A stretch of DNA of 12,141 nucleotides from Desulfocapsa sp. GTDB lineage: Bacteria > Desulfobacterota > Desulfobulbia > Desulfobulbales > Desulfocapsaceae. Location of the stretch: assembly GCA_029934815.1 (NCBI GenBank), contig JAOZLM010000038.1:1-12141 (forward strand), written 5' to 3'. How positions within the stretch are numbered: the first letter of the stretch is position 1; each line of letters starts with the position of its first letter. The translations under genes were made by a program, and so were the position numbers. The notes below the pieces were generated by a model. It was not told the DNA's origin and did no database searches. It saw only the letters and a program-made list of their open reading frames with translations. Below are positions 6,905 through 12,141 of this stretch, in pieces.

Positions 6905-7651
6905 TTAGAGGGCAATTATAAATGCACCTCTGTACCCCTTGCTTAACAATGCCTTTTCACTTCTCCTTGCGTTATTAAGTGTCCGGCCAACATACACATG
7001 AACCCTGTAAAAGAGCTTTCCGTTTACCTGTGCTTTTCTGATGATTGCTTTATGGTTAGCTTTTGAGAATTTATCCTGTAATTCTAGCGCGTTGTATTTT
7101 TGTAAAAAAGCGCCAATCTGCACATAATATTCACCTGAACGCAAATCAGCCTGCGCTTTAAAAACAATATTTTCACCACTTTTTTTGTTCTGTACTTCTC
7201 CAAGAGCAGTAATTGTCACTCGTGCAGTACCTGAATTCACAAGACCAAGCTTTTTTGCAGCTCCATAACTCAGATCTATAATCCTTCCCTGTATAAATGG
7301 TCCGCGATCATTAACCCGGACAACGATCTTCTTCCCGTTTTCTTTATTCTGAACAAGAAGCATTGTATGCATGGGTAACAGCTTATGAGCTGCCGTAATA
7401 TCATGCATATTATACTTCTCACCATTTGATGTAAGTCTGCCGTGAAAATCACGACCATACCAGGAAGCGATACCCGACTCGACGTAACCGCTAGCGGTGG
7501 GTAGAGGGTAGTAGGTGTGGTTTTTTATAACATAGGGCCGCTGGGTGCCGGGAGTTCTTGTTTTGCCTGCAAAGGCCGAATTGCTGCATAGCAAACAACT
7601 GAGTATCAGAATAGAAAAAAATATAAATCGATATTTACTGGAAGGAATCAT
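6905..7651 (-). CDS. rlpA: septal ring lytic transglycosylase RlpA family protein (DPBB + SPOR)
   Basis: This 248-aa exported protein has a signal peptide of about 28 residues ending SAFA, with likely signal peptidase I cleavage before Gly29; a lipoprotein box is not convincing. Residues about 57-148 form the double-psi beta-barrel with GIASWYGRDFHGRLTSNGE (60-78), DITAAHK (84-90) and VVRVNDRGPFIQGRIIDLS (110-128). His89 and Asp115 correspond to residues essential in known RlpA enzymes. A C-terminal SPOR domain (about 172-248; YYVQIGAFLQKYNA) should bind denuded septal glycan. The predicted role is cleavage of peptidoglycan at the division septum. The gene starts one base after the cytochrome stop and has little Shine-Dalgarno of its own, so translation is probably coupled. 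Confidence 0.92.
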   Translation of the reverse strand: MIPSSKYRFIFFSILILSCLLCSNSAFAGKTRTPGTQRPYVIKNHTYYPLPTASGYVESGIASWYGRDFHGRLTSNGEKYNMHDITAAHKLLPMHTMLLVQNKENGKKIVVRVNDRGPFIQGRIIDLSYGAAKKLGLVNSGTARVTITALGEVQNKKSGENIVFKAQADLRSGEYYVQIGAFLQKYNALELQDKFSKANHKAIIRKAQVNGKLFYRVHVYVGRTLNNARRSEKALLSKGYRGAFIIAL

Positions 7652-7652
7652 T

Positions 7653-9134
7653 TTATTTCAGAGCGTCCTTTTCATTACGTAAAAATTGTTCGATTCGCTC
7701 TTCATAAAAAAGTCCAGCTTTGCCAGTTGTGTGTGGAACGTAAGGTAACATCCCTTCATTTTCTGTTGTGGCTGGTACAGAATCAAAAAGTACTTCCTCG
7801 TCTTCGTTAATCCATGAAAGGTGAATGTCAAGTATAGGACGAACTACCTGAAGCTTTCTGTTGTTATCACGTCCAATCTGAACATCTTCCCAACGTCTGA
7901 TACGATAGCCTTTATGCCACAGGCCGGGAAATTGTTCACCGCTGATTTTGTCACTCATCATGGGTTCCATTTCATCGGCATCGTAATCAAGATTGTTGAG
8001 AAGTAATTTTTCCACCTCAAAACTGCCCTGAGCAGTTAATCTTGCAAAATCTTCGTATTCATCAAGATCACTGCGTAATAAGCTGGTCTGCTGATCATTA
8101 AAAGACCAGCGCGCATGACAAACCTGACAAGCGGCGATGCCTTTGTACTTTTTGTGTGCAGGATGCTGCATTAAGGGGATCGCGTGTTTATTGTTACCAT
8201 TTCTTGATAGCAGAGTATAGGAACCTTTAGGATCGACGGTAATATTATCCGGCAGGTTCTTTTCTAATAGTTGCCTGTCATGGCAAGTGGCGCAGCTAAG
8301 AGTAGAAGAAACTTGCCCCATGAGTTCCGAACCGTTATGACAATCAACACAGACAAGACCTTTCTGTTGATGGATATCAACCTGTAACTGGTGGTACTCA
8401 AGCCCAAAGGGACGAAAGTAATCATTGGTAGTTGTGTAGGGAGTTCGGTACTCATCATTCATGTCATGCTCAAATCGTCCGTAATAATCTGCACCAACAT
8501 GATTTCCATAATGACATTGCAGACACTGTTTATCGCCCGGTGTTTTAAGGAAGCTATGTGAAACAAGTTTTCCCTCATAAAATGAGAGATGACAACTGGC
8601 GCAACCACTGCCGCGAACAATCCCGGGGTACCTGTCTCCGGTATAATAAACATGGCAGCGTAAACATCTGCGCCGTAATAAATCGTCTGCTAAATCCAAT
8701 ACAGTCTCAGGTGATTTAACCAGTGGGATATCAAGAATACTTTCAAGTGATTCTGTCGCGCCAAAAGCTTTTCGGACAAGATTCACTTCATTTTTTACAG
8801 TAAAATGCAATGAGTGGTTGTTATCCAGAACCTGTTGTTGGTGGCATTTGCCACAACTGCTCATCATGTTGTCAGGGTGGGCAGGTTCTCGAACAAGGTT
8901 TTTATGGGCAGTCGCTTTTGTATTAGTATCGTTATTTCCTTTGTGACATTCTGTGCATTCAAAGTCGTGAGCCGGATCAAGACTTTTGTCATGGCACGAA
9001 AGACAACCCTTTGTTGTATTGACACTCAGGATGACACTCGGCGCAGGAACTACTTCTTTCTTCTTTTCTGGCTCAGGTGAGCAGGAAGATATCAGCAGGA
9101 AAACAAATAAAAGAAGAAAGGTGAGTGATTGCAT
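7653..9134 (-). CDS. nine-haem c-type cytochrome lipoprotein
   Basis: This 493-aa exported protein has a hydrophobic signal ending in the lipobox ISSC, with Cys18 as the lipidated residue. It carries nine CXXCH haem c sites, starting at residues 44, 60, 94, 157, 178, 204, 262, 281 and 336. Many extra histidines (for example in PAHPD, NNHSLH and HPAHKKY) can serve as distal ligands. Residues about 345-493 lack haem sites and form a separate acidic domain with LWHKGYRIRRWEDVQIGRD. It is probably a membrane-anchored periplasmic or outer-membrane electron carrier of anaerobic respiration. Parts resemble multihaem lipoproteins of metal- or oxyanion-reducing Desulfobacterota, but I cannot assign a named family or substrate. 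I chose the ATG at 9134; a TTG two codons upstream (9140) would add ML, and neither has a good Shine-Dalgarno sequence. It is co-directional with rlpA (1-base gap). Confidence 0.9.
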   Translation of the reverse strand: MQSLTFLLLFVFLLISSCSPEPEKKKEVVPAPSVILSVNTTKGCLSCHDKSLDPAHDFECTECHKGNNDTNTKATAHKNLVREPAHPDNMMSSCGKCHQQQVLDNNHSLHFTVKNEVNLVRKAFGATESLESILDIPLVKSPETVLDLADDLLRRRCLRCHVYYTGDRYPGIVRGSGCASCHLSFYEGKLVSHSFLKTPGDKQCLQCHYGNHVGADYYGRFEHDMNDEYRTPYTTTNDYFRPFGLEYHQLQVDIHQQKGLVCVDCHNGSELMGQVSSTLSCATCHDRQLLEKNLPDNITVDPKGSYTLLSRNGNNKHAIPLMQHPAHKKYKGIAACQVCHARWSFNDQQTSLLRSDLDEYEDFARLTAQGSFEVEKLLLNNLDYDADEMEPMMSDKISGEQFPGLWHKGYRIRRWEDVQIGRDNNRKLQVVRPILDIHLSWINEDEEVLFDSVPATTENEGMLPYVPHTTGKAGLFYEERIEQFLRNEKDALK

Positions 9135-9159
9135 TAACAATTGACTTTGACAGGCTACC

Positions 9160-9189
9160 TTGCTATTTTCAGGCAGTTAAAATTATAAG
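9160..9189 (+). promoter_or_regulatory. candidate tRNA-Thr promoter
   Basis: TATAAG (9184-9189) lies 8 bases before the tRNA, as expected for a -10 whose transcript starts just upstream of the mature 5' end. TTGCTA (9160-9165) stands 18 bases before it. A perfect TTGACA (9147-9152) lies further upstream, too far to pair with this -10. The reverse strand carries TATAAT (9187-9182), which may serve the divergent cytochrome gene. Confidence 0.4.
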
Positions 9190-9197
9190 GCCAAAAA

Positions 9198-9273
9198 GCC
9201 GACATAGCTCAGTTGGTAGAGCGACGCTCTCGTAAAGCGTAGGCCAGCAGTTCGATCCTGCTTGTCGGCTCCA
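9198..9273 (+). tRNA. tRNA-Thr (anticodon CGT)
   Basis: A full 76-base cloverleaf is present. The acceptor arms GCCGACA (9198-9204) and TGTCGGC (9263-9269) pair perfectly. The D stem is GCTC/GAGC, and the anticodon stem ACGCT/AGCGT flanks the loop CTCGTAA with anticodon CGT at 9231-9233. The T arm is AGCAG-TTCGATC-CTGCT, and CCA (9271-9273) is encoded. The anticodon reads ACG (Thr), and the body resembles bacterial tRNA-Thr(CGU). No terminator is obvious downstream. Confidence 0.96.
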
Positions 9274-9577
9274 AATACACCCCCAGGGTTAAGCATTTAG
9301 GGGCATCTCGAAAAGCTAACTGGTACAGAAAATTATCCTGCGCCGGTTGTGCACCATTTGTGGAGAGTCTCCCGTAGCCCCTTTCTAACATAAGCTATTT
9401 ATTTCTGCGATTCTATTCGCCTGTACTGTATTATATATAGTACAGGGCAAAAGAAAGGGTATGCCACGAATGCCCCCTCTTTAACTTAAAGAAATAATAA
9501 CAATTTGTAACCCTCAGTTACTTACCGAGCAGATTATTCATATGCAGTTGTTCTGACCCGACCTGACACTTCCTGTA
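9274..9577. other. gene-poor stretch downstream of the tRNA
   Basis: No gene is supported in these 304 bases. Short dyads are present: GGAGA-G-TCTCC at about 9361-9371, AGGGGC/GCCCCT around 9299 and 9377, and the palindrome listed at 9420-9446. GAAAGGGTATG occurs here (about 9453) and again near 9608. The AGGGGCATCTCGAAAA segment just after the tRNA looks a little like an IS end, but no mate was found. Confidence 0.4.
9420..9446. repeat. 27-base operator-like palindrome
   Basis: CCTGTACT (9420-9427) and AGTACAGG (9439-9446) are perfect inverted repeats around an 11-base all-A/T-type centre (GTATTATATAT). The size and A+T-rich centre resemble a dimeric repressor site overlapping a -10 box, but no intact regulated gene follows. 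Confidence 0.45.
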
Positions 9578-9715
9578 ATGAGATTTGAAAAAAATACCCC
9601 TTACTTGAAAGGGTATGTGAAGGTGTTCTGTTTTGCCACTTCTTTGACTTTACTATTGGATAAAACAGAAAAGTTGGAAGAAAAAGTAATAGGATTTTCA
9701 ATCCCATATGAGTAA
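9578..9715 (+). other. short ORF (45 aa), likely remnant upstream of rsgA remnant
   Basis: An ATG-initiated frame runs to TAA, ending with DKTEKLEEKVIGFSIPYE. The charged, coil-like C-terminal half looks protein-like, and the stop overlaps the start of the rsgA remnant by 8 bases (9708-9715), as in coupled genes. I do not recognise the peptide and no clear Shine-Dalgarno sequence is visible. It may be the tail of a decayed gene or a chance frame. Confidence 0.25.
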
Positions 9716-9925
9716 TATACCAGATAATTTAAAAATCTTGGGTTTGACAAATGGTACTTAGAAGCTACTGCTCATGGCAGACCGAACAACTTTGAAGTCG
9801 CCAGAGTTGTAGCTGTTCACAAAAATATCTACCTCGTGAGTAATCGAAAGGTGGAGTCTACGGCTGAATTAATTGGAAAAATAATATTCAATGCATCTTC
9901 TCCTTTTGACAATCCTGTCATGTGA
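9708..9925 (+). pseudogene. rsgA (ribosome small-subunit-dependent GTPase A), N-terminal remnant
   Basis: Reading from ATG 9708 gives MSNIPDNLKILG. The frame then needs one base restored in the TTT run at 9743-9745 (a -1 shift) to continue as FDKWYLEATAHGRPNNFEVA, then ARVVAVHKNIYLVS, ELIGKIIF and SPFDNPVM, ending at TGA 9923-9925. This matches the RsgA N-terminal OB-fold in order: the LG(W/F) start, RV.AVHK..Y.V, ELTGK..F and the SP.D.P.VGDWV region. Everything after VMGD is missing, including the whole circularly permuted GTPase domain, so the fragment cannot act in 30S maturation. At about 70 residues it is under a quarter of the family length. An intact copy presumably exists elsewhere if the cell needs it. 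Confidence 0.72.
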
Positions 9926-9978
9926 TGAAGAATAAAAAAAGTCGCAGATAGCACCCAACAGTCACCTCTTCGTTATCA

Positions 9979-10276
9979 ATGAGAACACGAGAATCAACAA
10001 GCAGGGGGCATAATCCCACCCAAGAAGTACACCAGAATGCGCTTGGATCAGATGAATGTCCGATCCTTTCTCAATGAGTAGATAAGCTCTTGGTCGATAC
10101 GACAGCTTTTCCAAAAGCTTTCCCTGGTGGCGGAGGAAAGCAACAAAATAGTTGGCAATATTATTCCCAGTACTGTGAGAATTGAAGATTGTGAGAAAGA
10201 TATTTCAACCTATATTTTAGCTCCGATAGCCGTAGTAAAGGGATGCCAAAGAAAGGAGACAGCAAACTTGATATGA
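9979..10276 (+). pseudogene. GNAT-family N-acetyltransferase, broken N-terminal part
   Basis: The frame from ATG 9979 reads MRTRESTS, then TQEVHQNALGSDE. It meets an in-frame TGA (10075-10077) and resumes as VDKLLVDTTAFPK. After one extra A in the AAAA run (10113-10116) it continues as LSLVAEESNKIVGNII, VRIEDCEKDI and ILAPIAVVKGCQRK, ending at TGA 10274. These match the YhbS-type GNAT pattern: EVH..AFG.DEE, LVD.LR..AFIPELSLVAEE, G.IVGHI.FS.V and LAP.AV...(Y)Q.KGIG. The acetyl-CoA-binding Q-x-x-G-x-G/A loop is degraded, and the C-terminal half is absent. With a stop, a frameshift and a truncation, it cannot give a full protein. The substrate is unknown. Confidence 0.68.
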
Positions 10277-10469
10277 GATACCAGAACAAAGTAAAGACAA
10301 AATAATAACGTCACTACGCTCCGACACTCGTTTCCGAAATCACTGAACTGACTGTCCGGAGTCAGTGGAATACACAGTAACGTTCCTGGGGTACATCAGT
10401 ATTTGTATTAAAATACTTAGGTCAGTCGATACTGGCCGATCAGCTAACAAATGCTAACGTGGAGAAAAT
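10277..10469. other. non-coding interval with two perfect short hairpins
   Basis: Two dyads are visible: ACTGACT-GTCCGG-AGTCAGT (10347-10366, 7-bp stem) and AGTATTT-GTATTA-AAATACT (10398-10417, 7-bp stem). The first lies where the GNAT similarity has ended and may mark an insertion or deletion boundary; the second may lie in the promoter of the following gene. Neither has a T-tract. Confidence 0.4.
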
Positions 10470-11300
10470 ATGAAAAAGTTCATTAAATTGATTAGTTTTA
10501 CCATTCTGGTTTTCAATCTTCATTCCATAGCCATTGTCGAGGCAAAAAACTTAAATCAGGAATTTATTGATACAATCACTGAAGAAATTAATAATGCGGA
10601 ATCAAGTGAAAAGCGGGCTGAATATTTAGTATATCGTGCAAGAAGGTATGCCCGGACAAATAAACTTGAAATGGCATTATCTGATTTTTCTTCAGCACTT
10701 AAAAATGACAACAAAGATTGGATACTACTTGAACGATGCAAGTTATTAATAGAAATGGAAAGATATTCTGATGTAAAAAAAGACTCTTCTGATTTACTCA
10801 CACGAAATTATGACCCGAGTGGTGAAACCTCCTATTATTATTATATCTCAACCAAAGAGCTTAAAAAAAAGAGTTTGGATGAAATGCCAATTCTCATATT
10901 AATGCCTCCGATCAACCTTGACCACAAAACAAATTCTAATTCTTCTCATAGTTATTGTCATGCTGCGCTGGATAAAATGAGACTCGAGGCAGAGCGTTTA
11001 AAGAATGAGGGATTGAACTCAACGAGTATCGATGATTTTTTGAAACCTTACGGTACGCTAAATCCTTTTGCAGGACTTGTTGAAGGAAGAATAATAAAAA
11101 AATATGCGAGCTTTTCAACTACATCGCCTTTCCCGGATTTTAGTAATAAATGTATTAATGAAATTTTTAATAATAAATGTTCAGAATACACTATTAAAAA
11201 TCAAAGAAAGAGAATGGAACATCGTAGAGAAAGAAACCTGGGACATGGCACCAATGAATGGCTTGAATTAAGGGGCCGATGTGTTCCTTATGAGAAATAA
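10470..11300 (+). CDS. secreted TPR-like protein of unknown function
   Basis: This 276-aa protein has a classic signal peptide (MKK, hydrophobic core, VEA cleavage before Lys26) and is predicted to be periplasmic or secreted. Residues about 50-85 fit a tetratricopeptide repeat (YLVYRARRYARTNKLEMALS, then DFSSALKND), and 86-112 look like a second, weaker one. The C-terminal half is not recognised. It contains MPILILMPPINL (139-150), a Ser/Asn-rich linker and Cys163, 228, 237 and 271, which could form disulfides after export. ATG 10470 has GGAGA (10461-10465) at suitable spacing. The gene is visibly richer in A and T than the trp genes and stands alone among pseudogenes, suggesting transfer. 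I cannot assign a function. The uninterrupted 276-codon frame with a proper start and signal peptide argues that it is real. Confidence 0.75.
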   Translation: MKKFIKLISFTILVFNLHSIAIVEAKNLNQEFIDTITEEINNAESSEKRAEYLVYRARRYARTNKLEMALSDFSSALKNDNKDWILLERCKLLIEMERYSDVKKDSSDLLTRNYDPSGETSYYYYISTKELKKKSLDEMPILILMPPINLDHKTNSNSSHSYCHAALDKMRLEAERLKNEGLNSTSIDDFLKPYGTLNPFAGLVEGRIIKKYASFSTTSPFPDFSNKCINEIFNNKCSEYTIKNQRKRMEHRRERNLGHGTNEWLELRGRCVPYEK

Positions 11301-11372
11301 AACAAGGTGCCAAAACATTCCTTCCCAAGCAAGCCTTCTGGAACCCAATAATTATCCGATGCACAATTACTC

Positions 11373-11642
11373 ATGTCCCTACCAAGAGCAACGAAAACTA
11401 ACCGTGATCTCAAATGTGGCAACTGTGGTGCATTGATCTCAGCAGGTGAACTTTTCTGCAACACAAGATTTGTGATCGCTATCAAAGATGGACGGACCCA
11501 TCATCTTGACGAGCACCTGTGCCGCAATTGTGGTGATTGTCTTTTTTCCGGGACGGATCAATTAGCGGTCACTCATTGGAAGCATGATATGTTACCGATG
11601 ATTGACTGGGTTCTTGATGACTTGGGTATTTCGTTTGAATGA
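11373..11642 (+). CDS. small zinc-ribbon-like protein
   Basis: This 89-aa protein has six cysteines: C15-x2-C18, C29, then C50-x2-C53-x2-C56. His43, His44 and His48 lie between the clusters (KCGNCGALI, LFCNTRF, HLDEHLCRNCGDCLF). The arrangement suggests one or two zinc sites in a rubredoxin-knuckle or zinc-ribbon fold; the C-terminal 30 residues are acidic. An in-frame TAA lies just upstream of the ATG, so it is not longer at the 5' end. No Shine-Dalgarno sequence is evident, which lowers confidence in expression. It starts 72 bases after the TPR-like gene on the same strand. Function is unknown; a DNA-, RNA- or protein-binding adaptor role is only a guess. Confidence 0.55.
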   Translation: MSLPRATKTNRDLKCGNCGALISAGELFCNTRFVIAIKDGRTHHLDEHLCRNCGDCLFSGTDQLAVTHWKHDMLPMIDWVLDDLGISFE

Positions 11643-11700
11643 TGCTACTATACGTACTCAGATACCCCCGAACCTGCAAATAGGTTTACATGGGCAGGAT

Positions 11701-11820
11701 TTATAACTCACTCATAATTTCCTTACGTTTTGCTTGGTATTCATCTTTCTTTAGTCGACATTATATCTGTGCTGCGATCTTCTGCCGATTCGACAGTAGG
11801 CTAGGTGGCGCGGGTATTGA
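11701..11820 (-). pseudogene. C-terminal SHOCT-domain remnant
   Basis: On the minus strand the frame ends RLKKDEYQAKRKEIMSEL-stop, which matches the end of SHOCT domains (L..GLI(T)EEEYQAKRKEIL..L). In the same frame upstream, past an in-frame TAA at 11763-11761, it reads SIPAPPSLLSNRQKIAAQI, like the proline-rich linker and first helix that precede the motif. The GLITEE turn is shortened. No intact upstream portion was found, so only the tail of a larger, probably membrane-associated, protein survives. Confidence 0.5.
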
Positions 11821-11881
11821 CGGCTCTTAGTATTTATCTACAGTTGAAGGCTAATAAATAATCACGCTAAGAAGGAAACAC

Positions 11882-11983
11882 GTGTCTAGGATACTGGTGA
11901 CGATTCAGCCAGTTGGGTTTTTCGGTATTCAATTCACAGAATTTCTTACTCATGATCAGTTAGGTCAACTTGCTGATGGATAG
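11882..11983 (+). other. possible short ORF with good ribosome-binding site
   Basis: GTG (11882-11884) follows AAGGA by about 6 bases and opens a 33-codon frame (QPVGFFGIQFTEFLTHDQLG segment) ending at TAG. The peptide is not recognised. It could be the start of a decayed gene or a chance frame. Confidence 0.2.
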
Positions 11984-12009
11984 CTTAAGATTAAGATCCC
12001 CTGTTCTAA

Positions 12010-12141
12010 TCTACTGTAGCTCAGAACTCTTTTAAATTTGATACGTCTACTGTTATTCTAAAGTCTATGTTTTTTCAGGAGGTTGAGTGTTGGCCGTTGC
12101 TTGAAATCAGAGCTCATCAGGAAGAAGATAAACCCAGCTAT
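12010..12141 (+). other. open frame running off the right edge
   Basis: After TAA (12007-12009) one plus-strand frame stays open to the window end for 44 codons. It contains an ATG at 12067 from which the peptide begins MFFQEVECWPLLEIRAHQEE. There is no Shine-Dalgarno sequence before that ATG; an AGGAGG lies inside the frame instead (about 12077). It may be the beginning of a gene cut by the edge; it is not recognised. The remaining bases between 11643 and 12009 show no other supportable gene besides the two entries listed there. Confidence 0.2.

Noticed and set aside
9138..9140. TTG start for the cytochrome, two codons upstream
   Set aside because: The ATG at 9134 gives the same signal peptide and is the more usual start codon. 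The TTG cannot be excluded because neither has a clear Shine-Dalgarno sequence.
9198..9273. Attachment-site duplication of the tRNA 3' end
   Set aside because: I looked for a second copy of the CTGCTTGTCGGCTCCA end to the right and found none inside the window.
9209..9391. 60-codon minus-strand frame across the tRNA
   Set aside because: It runs antisense through the tRNA-Thr gene; such frames are a common artefact, and nothing in the peptide is recognised.
1..12141. CRISPR array, transposase, integrase or toxin-antitoxin pair
   Set aside because: No spaced direct repeats, no DDE or tyrosine-recombinase motifs and no recognisable toxin-antitoxin pair were seen on either strand.

Overview
The window reads as a chromosomal stretch of a Gram-negative anaerobe, probably a Desulfobacterota (Desulfobulbales-like) bacterium. 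This is inferred from a nine-haem periplasmic c-type cytochrome lipoprotein, a cyclic-nucleotide-binding/DUF4388 signalling protein, RlpA (an outer-membrane lytic transglycosylase) and moderate A+T-rich composition. No marker in the window fixes the taxon.

Layout. Positions 1-355 hold no convincing gene but carry two long, unrelated imperfect palindromes (100-179 and 230-354); the second abuts the stop codon of a minus-strand gene for a three-part regulatory protein (Cys-rich N-terminus, cNMP-binding fold, DUF4388). An A+T-rich divergent promoter region (1452-1823) separates it from rpsT (ribosomal protein S20), which ends in two tandem hairpin/T-tract terminators. The tryptophan genes trpE-trpG-trpD-trpC-trpF follow on the plus strand (2253-6890). 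They cover chorismate to 1-(o-carboxyphenylamino)-1-deoxyribulose-5-phosphate (CdRP); trpB and trpA are not present, so the last two steps must be encoded elsewhere. The genes are tightly packed (gaps of 2 and 5 bases, one 4-base overlap), except for 72 bases between trpG and trpD that hold a hairpin plus T-run.

Convergent to trpF is a two-gene minus-strand unit: a nine-CXXCH cytochrome lipoprotein followed after one base by rlpA (DPBB + SPOR). Divergent from the cytochrome is a complete tRNA-Thr(CGT) with encoded CCA.

From the tRNA to the right edge (9274-12141) the character changes to low gene density and decaying genes. Reading across frames reveals a frameshifted N-terminal remnant of rsgA, a remnant of a GNAT acetyltransferase with an in-frame stop and a +1 shift, and a minus-strand C-terminal SHOCT-domain remnant. 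Between them are two intact-looking ORFs: a strikingly A+T-rich secreted TPR-like protein of unknown function (276 aa) and a small six-cysteine zinc-ribbon-like protein (89 aa). This looks like an accessory/decay zone beside a tRNA gene. No integrase, transposase or repeated tRNA 3' end is visible to prove insertion.

I did not find a clear new defence or mobile system. The best leads are the cNMP protein lacking its phosphate-binding arginine, the trpG-trpD hairpin, the 125-bp palindrome and the pseudogene cluster.
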